Part shown: positions 1 through 6,501 of the stretch, one piece after another
Layout: the number at the start of each line of letters is the position of its first letter
How positions within the stretch are numbered: the first letter of the stretch is position 1
Made by a program: the position numbers and the translations under genes
Notes under the pieces: generated by a model
What the model saw: only the letters and a program-made list of their open reading frames with translations
The model's database searches: none
Told to the model about the DNA's origin: nothing
Origin: Segatella copri
Lineage (GTDB): Bacteria; Bacteroidota; Bacteroidia; Bacteroidales; Bacteroidaceae
Assembly (NCBI RefSeq): GCF_019127135.1
Contig: NZ_JAHOEA010000057.1
Span: 1 to 20,791 of the forward strand
Length of the DNA: 20,791 nucleotides
Reading direction: 5' to 3'

Positions 1-21
1 GAATAACTGAATACTGAATAC
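1..21. repeat. Degenerate 7-bp tandem repeat (TGAATAC type)
   Basis: Three 7-bp units, GAATAAC then two TGAATAC, run to the window edge. The complement of bases 1-16 recurs exactly at 14135-14150, inside the end of the primase gene. Confidence 0.6.
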
Positions 22-126
22 GGATGGTCTTACCCATGCCCCCTGTTTTAAGGTGTATGGGTAGTTGCTGGTATATAAAAATAACATTTCAACGAACCAT
101 CTCATGTCATTTGATACTTTCTTCAT
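1..126 (-). CDS. Edge-truncated small ORF, possible antirepressor fragment
   Basis: On the minus strand an ATG at 126 opens a frame that stays open for 42 codons to the window edge. The peptide begins MKKVSNDMRWFVEMLFLY and later contains TLKQGAWV, which also occurs in the Bro-N domain of the antirepressor at 14865-15863. At DNA level, 31-56 matches 15067-15092 in inverted orientation with one mismatch in 26. The last visible codons lie in a 7-bp repeat (1-21), so the end may not be real coding sequence. It may be the start of a real gene continuing to the left, or a decayed antirepressor scrap. The family is not recognised beyond this segment. Confidence 0.3.
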   Translation of the reverse strand, partial: MKKVSNDMRWFVEMLFLYTSNYPYTLKQGAWVRPSVFSIQLF

Positions 127-248
127 AATTCTTTTCTTTTGATTCTATTTCGCGAAGATACAAAAGAATCCGAATAACCGGATACCATTTTATCTTTCTT
201 ATATTTTTGCGCACTTATAAACATTTTCTCAATTTTTATCAGAAAACT

Positions 249-280
249 CTTGCAGATATGAAAATAAAATCGTAACTTTG
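249..280 (+). promoter_or_regulatory. Bacteroidetes-type promoter for the Rpn-family gene
   Basis: TAACTTTG at 273-280 is a perfect TAnnTTTG -7 element. CTTG at 249-252 matches three of four bases of the -33 TTTG, with a 20-bp spacer. The gene start is 34 bp downstream. Confidence 0.6.
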
Positions 281-314
281 CTGATGCAATAGAAATATTA
301 ATAACATTGGGATT

Positions 315-1274
315 ATGAAGCAGGTAGAAGAAAGATATATCAGTTTGTTGACCGATTTCGGTTTCAAGCGAATTTTTGGATCAGCTCCCAACAAGGATTT
401 GCTGATCTGTTTCCTCAACAGCTTGTTCAACGGAAGACAGGTTGTTAAGGACGTGAAGTATCTGAATCCGGAGAAAGTGGGCGATATCTATACCGACCGC
501 AAGGCCATCTTCGACGTATATTGCGAAGGAGCAAACGGCGAGAAGTTCATTGTGGAAATGCAGAATGCATACCAGACTTACTTCAAGGATCGTGCCCTGT
601 TCTATTCCACCTTCCCTATCCGTGAGCAGGCTCCCAAGGGTAATGAATGGGATTTCAAGCTCAACCATATCTACACCATTGCCCTGCTCAACTTCAATAT
701 GAACGAGGAAGCCTTCAATAAGGAAGAAATCCGCCATCATGTGCAGTTGTGCGATACTGCCACGCACAAGATTTTTTACGATAAGCTGGAGTTTATCTAC
801 GTGGAAATCGCCAAGTTCAACAAATCGCTGGACGAGTTGGAAACGCTCTACGACAAGTGGCTCTATGCCCTGAAGAATCTCTACAAGCTTACTCAGCGCC
901 CTAAGGCGTTATGCGACAAGGTCTTCGACCGCCTATTCGAAGAAGCCGAGATTGCAAAATTCACTCCACAGGAGCAGCGGGAGTATGAAGCCAGCAAGAT
1001 GGCATATCGTGATATCAAGAATTCGATAGATACCGCCAAGCGAGAAGGTAAAGAAGAGGGCCTGGCTGAAGGCATGGAAAAGGGCTTGGCTGAAGGCATG
1101 GAAAAGGGCTTGGCTGAAGGCATGGAAAAGGGCTTGGCTGAAGGCATGGAAAAGGGCATGAACAAGCGAAACCTGGAAATTGCCAGAAAGATGCTGGCGA
1201 ATGGTATGGATGCTGCCACGGTGATGGAAATAACAGGAATGTCGGAGAGCCAGTTACTGCAGCTGAAAGGATAA
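315..1274 (+). CDS. Rpn family PD-(D/E)XK nuclease / putative transposase
   Basis: This 319-aa protein fits the Rpn/PDDEXK_2 family, mobile-element-associated proteins of the recombination-promoting nuclease type. The N-terminal opening (residues 10-25, LLTDFGFKRIFG) is typical. The catalytic core is visible: D67 in IFDVYC and E81-x-Q83 in FIVEMQ, with the ExQ variant usual in this family. The conserved stretch NHIYTIALLNF follows near residue 115. From about residue 245 the chain becomes charged and helical and carries four GLAEGMEK repeats, then a C-terminal helix-turn-helix-like segment (MDAATVMEITGMSESQL). Length is normal for the family. It has its own promoter and appears monocistronic. 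Activity is inferred; members can be RecA-independent recombination factors or decayed transposases. Confidence 0.88.
   Translation: MKQVEERYISLLTDFGFKRIFGSAPNKDLLICFLNSLFNGRQVVKDVKYLNPEKVGDIYTDRKAIFDVYCEGANGEKFIVEMQNAYQTYFKDRALFYSTFPIREQAPKGNEWDFKLNHIYTIALLNFNMNEEAFNKEEIRHHVQLCDTATHKIFYDKLEFIYVEIAKFNKSLDELETLYDKWLYALKNLYKLTQRPKALCDKVFDRLFEEAEIAKFTPQEQREYEASKMAYRDIKNSIDTAKREGKEEGLAEGMEKGLAEGMEKGLAEGMEKGLAEGMEKGMNKRNLEIARKMLANGMDAATVMEITGMSESQLLQLKG
1059..1154 (+). repeat. 24-bp in-frame tandem repeat, 4 copies
   Basis: Four 24-bp units encode GLAEGMEK four times in the helical tail of the Rpn-family protein. Units 2-4 are identical and the first differs by one base. The period is a multiple of three, so copy-number change would keep the frame. 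Confidence 0.9.
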
Positions 1275-1353
1275 GGAACTGCCTGGAGAAACGAATGATC
1301 TCCGTGGCTGCATTTTCGGTAACACATGACCCCGGCATTTCCAAGGCTGTTCC
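1275..1353 (+). other. Imperfect inverted repeat directly after the Rpn-family stop
   Basis: The arm starting GGAACTGCC at 1275 pairs imperfectly with the arm ending GGCTGTTCC at 1353, around a 46-base middle. No T-run follows, so it is at best a weak terminator. It could also be a remnant of an inserted repeat. Confidence 0.3.
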
Positions 1354-1382
1354 TGTCGTTCACTATCTCATGAAGAAGATTG

Positions 1383-1400
1383 TCTCAGATTATTCTGAGA
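1383..1400. other. Short perfect hairpin
   Basis: TCTCAGA-TTAT-TCTGAGA has a 7-bp stem and a 4-base loop in the 490-bp gap between the Rpn-family gene and the 140-aa gene. No T-run follows. It could be a protein site or part of the 3' structure of the upstream transcript. Confidence 0.35.
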
Positions 1401-1493
1401 TAATGAATGGTATCCATACGAAGAAAGCTACCACGCAACAAAAACAGAAGAAAACTCTTGGCGATGATGGATACTTTAATTAATCCTGTAATG

Positions 1494-1690
1494 TGCGAGG
1501 AGTAACTTCGCTGCTGACGGCAAGTATCTCGGCTCTACGGTTGCAGCCAACGGTGCTGCCTCTTATGCCGTTTCCGAGTCTTTGGTTATCGCCAAGGTGG
1601 GTAAGGATTCTATCAAGATTGCAATGAAATAAGGATTGTGCAGAGCGTGCATCTAGCATAAAATCATATAAGTCGGGAAGATGCAGTAGC
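1494..1690 (+). pseudogene. 3'-end fragment of an absent gene, copy 1
   Basis: Bases 1507-1647 match 4242-4382 with 4 differences in 141; weaker similarity extends to 1494 on the left and about 1690 on the right. The in-frame reading ends VGKDSIKIAMK then TAA at 1630-1632 and begins in mid-protein (FAADGKYLGSTVAANGAA). No start codon or upstream body of this frame exists, so it is a gene-end fragment. The peptide looks like the C-terminal beta-rich end of a secreted protein, but the family is not identified. The terminator of the second copy has decayed here. Confidence 0.75.
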
Positions 1691-1760
1691 TTATAAGGAA
1701 CTTCTTAAAGGTATGACAAGGGAAGAACTTATTGTCTATTATCAACCAATTAAAATATAA
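1662..1760 (+). pseudogene. Possible truncated C-terminal ORF at the island edge
   Basis: A 32-codon frame without a proper start follows a stop and reads through REDAVAYKELLKGMTREELI to a TAA at 1758-1760, just before the next ATG. It begins where similarity between the two gene-end copies fades, as expected for a gene cut at an insertion boundary. It is short, so chance is possible. Confidence 0.25.
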
Positions 1761-1765
1761 CGAAT

Positions 1766-2188
1766 ATGGTAGAAGATTATACAGCAGAAGAGTTGAATAA
1801 ACTCATCAATGAGTGTCGGAAGAAGTACGAAAAGCTAGAAAAGGAGACCATTATGAAGGCTCTGACTGGCGAGATTGGTACGAACTCCGCAATGGTGGAA
1901 GAGTTGGAGATACTCAACATCCACTATCACGATGAAATGGATGAGTACGATATCACTGCACCTGACCTGAATCCAGATCTTATCGAGAACTTCAAGATGG
2001 CAGAGCGTGATGGCAAGAACGTCATCTTCGAGGCACAGGAATATCTTAAAATCCTGGGAATGTGCGAAGAGATGTTCAACCAGAAGCTATGGGTCAACGA
2101 AGATGGCCACATATGCGATGAAGAAGGTAATAGACTTTCCGACGACAGAGAGCATCGTGTGTTCGAAGTTATCAAGTGCGGAAAATAA
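1766..2188 (+). CDS. Hypothetical acidic protein, 140 aa
   Basis: I do not recognise the family. The product is strongly acidic, soluble and mostly helical in appearance, with a charged N-terminal helix (ELNKLINECRKKYEKLEKE), no signal peptide and no membrane segment. A short tail near residues 112-125 (WVNEDGHICDEEGNRLSDD) looks like a surface hairpin. The ATG at 1766 follows an AT-rich leader. It is the first gene of the island bounded by the duplicated gene ends, and a GU-rich hairpin lies 42 bp downstream. Good codon structure over 140 residues supports it as real. A role with the DUF3883 gene further along is only a guess. Confidence 0.6.
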   Translation: MVEDYTAEELNKLINECRKKYEKLEKETIMKALTGEIGTNSAMVEELEILNIHYHDEMDEYDITAPDLNPDLIENFKMAERDGKNVIFEAQEYLKILGMCEEMFNQKLWVNEDGHICDEEGNRLSDDREHRVFEVIKCGK

Positions 2189-2195
2189 TATATTT

Positions 2196-2220
2196 CTAGT
2201 AATCATACTAGATTTTGTTT
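2196..2220 (+). terminator. Weak AT-rich hairpin after the 140-aa gene
   Basis: CTAGTA-ATCA-TACTAG followed by ATTTTGTTT. The stem is only 6 bp and AT-rich, so this is a weak terminator candidate just after the stop at 2188. Confidence 0.35.
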
Positions 2221-2230
2221 AAATGAGCGT

Positions 2231-2258
2231 CCTCTCTTGCCCGTGAGGGTAGGAGGGG
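2231..2258 (+). terminator. GU-rich 12-bp hairpin, likely terminator
   Basis: CCTCTCTTGCCC pairs with GGGTAGGAGGGG around a GTGA loop. All 12 positions pair if G-U is allowed in the plus-strand RNA, and ATTTTAAAA follows. It would act only for plus-strand transcripts, because the wobble pairs do not hold on the other strand. Confidence 0.45.
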
Positions 2259-2351
2259 ATTTTAAAAATGGCTCCGATTAGCCAAAACTGGGAACTTCGG
2301 CTCCTATAGTAATAATAAAAGCCCTACGCAACACGGTTAAGCGAGAACGAT

Positions 2352-2579
2352 ATGAGTGATAAATTAGTAGTAAAGATTCTTATGATAGCTGGGCATATTG
2401 CCACAGTCATATCAATACTGATTGTACTAGGCAATCTGTATACAGCTTTATTTGGTTCTGACTTCAGGGTTGGGGCTGCAATGGAAAGAGTACTCATTGG
2501 TATTGCCTCTTTCGTGTCATCTGTTGCACTCATTGGTTTTGCATACATAGTAAAACACGTGTGTGGAATAAAAGATTAG
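2352..2579 (+). CDS. Small two-helix membrane protein, 75 aa
   Basis: Family not recognised. Two hydrophobic segments are clear, roughly residues 6-31 (VVKILMIAGHIATVISILIV) and 45-68 (RVLIGIASFVSSVALIGFAY), joined by a short polar turn (FGSDFRVGAAME). The C-terminus ends in a short basic and acidic tail. It is probably an inner-membrane hairpin protein. It lies alone between two gaps of 163 and 182 bp, so it may have its own transcript. Small membrane proteins next to nuclease-like genes can be partners in defence or toxin systems, but nothing in the sequence proves this. Confidence 0.55.
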   Translation: MSDKLVVKILMIAGHIATVISILIVLGNLYTALFGSDFRVGAAMERVLIGIASFVSSVALIGFAYIVKHVCGIKD

Positions 2580-2636
2580 TAATATTATAGTCGTTTGTCA
2601 CATTACTGATAGAAGGTTATTATATGTGTATTTATT

Positions 2637-2666
2637 AGGACAACATCAATGTGCTCAAATTGTCCT
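2637..2666. other. 7-bp inverted repeat upstream of the small lipoprotein gene
   Basis: AGGACAA and TTGTCCT are separated by 16 bp, about 95 bp before the lipoprotein start. This could be an operator or a weak hairpin. No clear -7 element is seen between here and the gene. Confidence 0.25.
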
Positions 2667-2761
2667 TGCAAAGGAAGAATAATAGTTTTGAGTGTCATGA
2701 ATGAAAAATTATACATAGAATTATTATTGACTTTATTTTTATATATTAAAATAATGAGATT

Positions 2762-3010
2762 ATGAAGAAGTTATGTTTTGCAATAATGATACTCGCTGGG
2801 GCATCCGTTGTTTCTTGTAGTAGCGGTGATGATGATTATACACCTAGTTGGTTTGTGCATAAGAATCTAACTAAGGCTGATGGTGCAGATCATTATAATG
2901 CTGATAGCAAAATAAATATTCATGTAACAGCTGATGGCTCTTGCATGCAAGTATGGAGGAAAGATAATTTTAGAGGAAATTCACATTGTTACGATAGTTT
3001 GCTCAAATAG
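2762..3010 (+). CDS. Small lipoprotein, 82 aa
   Basis: The N-terminus is a clear lipoprotein signal: MKK, a hydrophobic stretch (LCFAIMILAGASV), then the lipobox VVSC with Cys19. The residues after the cysteine are SSGDDD; an acidic stretch here matches the surface lipoprotein export signal known from Bacteroidetes, so surface exposure is plausible. The mature part is only about 63 aa, with cysteines at the far end (GSCMQVW, SHCYDSL) that could form a disulfide. The family is not recognised. It may be a shortened remnant of a longer lipoprotein, since it stops soon after a beta-like segment. It lies 54 bp upstream of the DUF3883 gene, possibly cotranscribed. Confidence 0.6.
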   Translation: MKKLCFAIMILAGASVVSCSSGDDDYTPSWFVHKNLTKADGADHYNADSKINIHVTADGSCMQVWRKDNFRGNSHCYDSLLK

Positions 3011-3064
3011 TTTTAAGGTAATTAAGGTCTGTATAAATATCAGTTTTAGCTAAAAAGAAACACT

Positions 3065-4213
3065 ATGAGTAAAGAAAAGTCTTTTAGTGGTATATATAAG
3101 GATGTTACATACGAAGATATTCTGTCGTATAAGAGATTCAAGAAGCTGTCTTTCCTGAAAGGCTATAGCCCAGAAGAGATAGCTAGGCATCTTTATGCCC
3201 AAGAAAATATATCGCAAGATAAATGGAAAGTTCTGAATATATTAAGCAAAGAGCTTTTCAATAAGAAAAGAGCTGAAGCTTATAAGCTGAAAATTCATAG
3301 TAATTATGATTATCTGTTAAACGAATTTGACAATAGAAGATTACCGGATGGTGTGTTCTCGGAGTCATTTGATAAAGGAGTTATTGCATGTGTAAAGGCA
3401 AAATCAGAAATCCCCTTCTATCAACAGTTTATCTGTGATTATTTTTTTGAATTCAATATTGACAGCATCATAGATTATGCCTATACATTACCAGAAGAAC
3501 AGAAAGATATGTGTAAGACGTTGATTTATGCAGCTATACAATATTACAGAGATACCAATGACTCTAGAAAAATAATGTTGAATAATGCTCGACATAAAGA
3601 ATATTCTAGTGATAAGGTTGATGACAGAGCCAAAAAAGACAAACTTATTTCAAAAATAAGTGAATCAGAAAATCATAGTGATGTTCCTGCCAAAGAAGTG
3701 CATCTTGACATGGTTTCCAAGCCAGAAGATCCTATTGATGCTAAGGAGAGAAAAGATAGAATCCGCTCTAAAGATGGTATTGATTATAGTGACCAACAGA
3801 AGAGAAACCAGGAAACAGGAGATATTGGCGAGAAATTAGTTCTTGCAAATGAAATCGAAAAAGCCAGAAAATGGGGGCTGTCAGAAGATTTGGTCTCTCA
3901 AATAAGAAGAGTCTCGTTGGAAAGCGATGATTATGGTTTTGATATACTCTCCTTTGACCAAAATGGAAGGGAACATTATATAGAGGTAAAGACAACCAAG
4001 GCTTCAAGCAATAGTTTGTCGTTTGTTCTCACGCAAAACGAATTAGACCATGCTAGAAAATATGGTAGTGCTTATTCTATAGTTATGGTATTTGACGTTG
4101 CGCAAAACCCTCGTATATGGGATATGGGAAATCCTTTTGTTAGTGAACCATGTAAAGTGAACATCAAACCGATTAAGTATTTGGTGGAAGTTAATGTAGA
4201 TACGAAAGAATAA
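3065..4213 (+). CDS. DUF3883 (NOV C-terminal) PD-(D/E)XK-like nuclease protein
   Basis: The 382-aa product has a C-terminal DUF3883-type domain (about 245-360), a fold related to PD-(D/E)XK nucleases and often found in restriction and defence proteins. Visible motifs in order: G252-D-I-G-E256; D293 in DYGFDILS; E307-V-K309 in YIEVKTT; and T323-Q-N-E326-L. All expected active-site positions are present. The N-terminal 200 residues are helical and unrecognised, followed by a charged linker (about 190-245). There is no helicase, methylase or specificity gene nearby, which is unusual because this domain is often appended to larger enzymes. Base composition is AT-rich with many AGA and ATA codons, unlike the Rpn-family gene, which suggests transfer. 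The stop lies 11 bp before the second gene-end copy. Confidence 0.8.
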   Translation: MSKEKSFSGIYKDVTYEDILSYKRFKKLSFLKGYSPEEIARHLYAQENISQDKWKVLNILSKELFNKKRAEAYKLKIHSNYDYLLNEFDNRRLPDGVFSESFDKGVIACVKAKSEIPFYQQFICDYFFEFNIDSIIDYAYTLPEEQKDMCKTLIYAAIQYYRDTNDSRKIMLNNARHKEYSSDKVDDRAKKDKLISKISESENHSDVPAKEVHLDMVSKPEDPIDAKERKDRIRSKDGIDYSDQQKRNQETGDIGEKLVLANEIEKARKWGLSEDLVSQIRRVSLESDDYGFDILSFDQNGREHYIEVKTTKASSNSLSFVLTQNELDHARKYGSAYSIVMVFDVAQNPRIWDMGNPFVSEPCKVNIKPIKYLVEVNVDTKE

Positions 4214-4223
4214 TTATCTCTTA

Positions 4224-4409
4224 TGCGAGGTGGTGAAGTTCTTCGCTGCTGACAGCAAGTATCTCGGCTCTACGGTTGCAGCCAACGGTGCTGCCTCTTA
4301 TGCTGTTTCCGAGTCTTTGGTTATCGCCAAAGTGGGTAAGGATTCTATCAAGATTGCGATGAAATAAGGATTGTGCAGAGCGATGCACCTACCGTAAAAT
4401 TATAAAAGT
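4224..4409 (+). pseudogene. 3'-end fragment of an absent gene, copy 2, with its terminator
   Basis: Second copy of the 1494-1690 sequence. The frame reads VVKFFAADSKYLGSTVAANG and ends IAMK with TAA at 4365-4367. It starts 11 bp after the DUF3883 stop, so the gene body is missing. Against copy 1, three of the four differences within 141 bp are silent third-position changes and one changes Gly to Ser. Its downstream terminator (4410-4459) is intact, so this copy looks like the original gene end and copy 1 like the separated one, or both come from related paralogues. Confidence 0.75.
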
Positions 4410-4459
4410 AAGGGGAAGAAGGCGAGTAACGTAAATTGCTCACTTTTTCCCTTTTTTTT
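4410..4459 (+). terminator. Strong rho-independent terminator
   Basis: A 20-nt arm at 4410-4429 pairs with 4436-4455 (18 of 20 positions counting G-U) around a 6-base loop, and the 3' arm runs into a long T tract ending at 4459. It would end transcripts of the DUF3883 gene and once ended the absent gene whose tail is copy 2. Confidence 0.8.
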
Positions 4460-4614
4460 GTATACTTTTCTGAGAATCATTAAAAAAATCGTATACCACC
4501 TCTTCTTTCAAGATTGAGGAAGTAAATTTAGTCTATCTTAAATGGAGAAGATATATGACTGAATTTATTGTAAAACAGAAGATTGCCCTGGCTGTGTTGG
4601 GAATCATAAGATTG

Positions 4615-4656
4615 TAGGAGATAAACACCTATTATCAGCATTCACCTCCTACTCGA
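4615..4656. repeat. Hairpin repeat A, downstream of susD
   Basis: GTAGGAG at 4614 and CTCCTAC ending at 4652 form a 7-bp stem with a 25-base loop. The whole 42-bp stretch resembles 9905-9948 in the same orientation, including the loop. The surrounding 220 bp (4460-4682) hold no gene. On the minus strand it lies about 30 bp past the susD stop, so it may form the 3' structure of the susCD transcript, although no T-run follows. Confidence 0.55.
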
Positions 4657-4682
4657 GTATATATTAGTTAAATCTAAAAAAA

Positions 4683-6488
4683 TCAATAACCAGGATTCTG
4701 GTATTCTGCGCCATTAATAATACCATTTGTAAAGGTTGTTGAAATTGGACGAAGAGCATACTCTGGTTTGAAATACCTAGCCAAGTCTGGATGTGTAGCC
4801 TGTAGATATGAATTGTCCTTGAACATACCTGTGCGCTTCAAATCATAGAAGCGGCAGTATTCACCACATAACTCACGACCACGTTCATCCAATACTGTAC
4901 GAACAGAAGCTGAACCAGTGAGAGGGGTAGCCCCTGCACGTTGGCGAACCTTATTAATATAGCCCATAGCGTTAGACCCACCATTTAGGTAGATATCAGC
5001 CTCTGCTGCAATGAGGTAAATCTCAGCCATGCGTATGATGAATGTAGCATTCAAGTTTCCATTACGTTTTTTGTTGGCATTAGCAACATAATAGTTGCTG
5101 CTATTATGCTTGTTAAGAGATGGATAGAAGTAGCGGAACATGTTTTCACCTGCGCCACGCTCGGTTATCACATTCTTATTTGCATCATCATATACATCCT
5201 TATAATCTACTACTAAGTAGTTGGCTGTAGCTTTCTTACTTACTTCCGCTGCATAATCTGCATCCTGAGGCATCACGATTTTGATGGCCAAGTCGCCTGT
5301 ATTCAGCTTCTTGCCGACAATGGCATCTTCCTTACCAAAGTTGTTCTTTGAACTTTCGTCCCACTCATAATTCCTGTTTGCGTTCCACTGAGTAGTGAAA
5401 GACTTATGAAAACGTGGGTCTAGTGTTCCATCCTGCTGTACATATAGATTGAGCAAATACTGAGTTGGCATGAAGATACCAGCCTGGCTGCCTTCCCATG
5501 TTAGACGGCTAGTCTGATTGTCTTCACGAGCACCAAACTTATTGATATTACAGAGGAACTTCTCATTGTTACGATTCAATTTGAAGTTACCATTACTAGA
5601 ACCATGTCCATCGCTGCCAGCATACCAGCGATGCTTCCATAGAGCCTCCTTATTTTCTTTATTATTTTTCTCAGCAAAAACCTCCTCATATGTAGGATAC
5701 ATGTAAGCACCATATGTAGAGCCACCCGACTCACAGTCAGTTATCAGCTTTTTAGCAGCATCAAGTGCCTCAGGTATATACTCATCCGTAGCATACTCTT
5801 TGGTCTGCAGACAAACTTTTGCCAACATTCCAAGTGCAGCTTTTTTGGTAGGCTGTGTAGTAGTTGCGTCATTGCCTTTATCCAGCCATTCCACCGCAAA
5901 TTCCAAGTCAGGAATGATGATGTCCTTATAAATCGTTAGAGGTTCTGTACGGGTAGGAGCAAAATTCATAGAGCTAGCCGGTTCAGTAATCATGGTAACT
6001 CCACCAAACTGCTCTACAGCATTGAAATAATAGATAGCACGCAAGAATCTTGCTTCTGCAACTTTAGCATTTTTCTCAGCCTCAGTTTTAAAAGGGGCTT
6101 TATTTGCCAAACTGATAGCCATATTGCAACTGCCAATACCATCATAGAGAGAGTTCCAGATACCGTTTGTATAGGTGGTGTTAGGTGCTGCACCTGCGAA
6201 GAACCAAAAATACTGAGTATAGGAAGTATTCTGATTTCCCTGGTAAGTCCAGAGGTCTGTATCACCTTCTGTCAATTCCATGAAACCATCCGTACCATAC
6301 AAGAAACGTTCCATACCAAAATAGCACTGATTAAGCAAAGTCTGGTATGACTCAACCGAGTTCGCTGCCATGTTCTCCATGGTAAAACCACCAGGGTTTT
6401 CTTCTTCCAAAGAGCACGAAGCTAAAGACATCGCACCAGCAGCGAGAGCTGCAGAGAACAATATATTCTTAAAATTCATCTTTTTCAT
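4683..6488 (-). CDS. SusD/RagB family surface glycan- or nutrient-binding lipoprotein
   Basis: A 601-aa SusD-like lipoprotein that caps the SusC-type channel and binds its substrate at the cell surface. The lipobox LASC (Cys25) is followed by SLEEEN, matching the acidic surface export signal of Bacteroidetes lipoproteins. N-terminal TPR-like helices are visible (AEKNAKVAEARFLRAIYYFN near residue 140). The C-terminal SusD hallmark is clear: NKVRQRAGATPL, then LDERGRELCGEYCRFYDLKR. Length is at the upper normal range. It starts 13 bp after the susC stop, so the two are cotranscribed. Substrate cannot be read from the sequence, and no glycoside hydrolase, peptidase or sulfatase lies beside it. 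Confidence 0.95.
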   Translation of the reverse strand: MKKMNFKNILFSAALAAGAMSLASCSLEEENPGGFTMENMAANSVESYQTLLNQCYFGMERFLYGTDGFMELTEGDTDLWTYQGNQNTSYTQYFWFFAGAAPNTTYTNGIWNSLYDGIGSCNMAISLANKAPFKTEAEKNAKVAEARFLRAIYYFNAVEQFGGVTMITEPASSMNFAPTRTEPLTIYKDIIIPDLEFAVEWLDKGNDATTTQPTKKAALGMLAKVCLQTKEYATDEYIPEALDAAKKLITDCESGGSTYGAYMYPTYEEVFAEKNNKENKEALWKHRWYAGSDGHGSSNGNFKLNRNNEKFLCNINKFGAREDNQTSRLTWEGSQAGIFMPTQYLLNLYVQQDGTLDPRFHKSFTTQWNANRNYEWDESSKNNFGKEDAIVGKKLNTGDLAIKIVMPQDADYAAEVSKKATANYLVVDYKDVYDDANKNVITERGAGENMFRYFYPSLNKHNSSNYYVANANKKRNGNLNATFIIRMAEIYLIAAEADIYLNGGSNAMGYINKVRQRAGATPLTGSASVRTVLDERGRELCGEYCRFYDLKRTGMFKDNSYLQATHPDLARYFKPEYALRPISTTFTNGIINGAEYQNPGY

Positions 6489-6501
6489 TTTTCTTAATTG
6501 T

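Noticed and set aside
893..1363. Long minus-strand frames opposite the Rpn-family gene, with PSAKPFSM repeats
   Set aside because: They are the reverse reading of the 24-bp tandem repeat and of a well-supported gene; no promoter or family resemblance.
1295..1483. 62-aa plus-strand ORF after the Rpn-family gene
   Set aside because: It runs through an imperfect inverted repeat and a hairpin, has no recognisable domain and no promoter, so it is more likely 3' sequence than a gene.
2007..2222. 71-aa plus-strand ORF overlapping the 140-aa gene
   Set aside because: Out-of-frame shadow that runs through the gene and its trailing hairpin, without family features.
4614..4652. Hairpin A considered as a standard rho-independent terminator of susD
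   Set aside because: The stem is only 7 bp around a 25-base loop, and no T-run follows on the minus strand.
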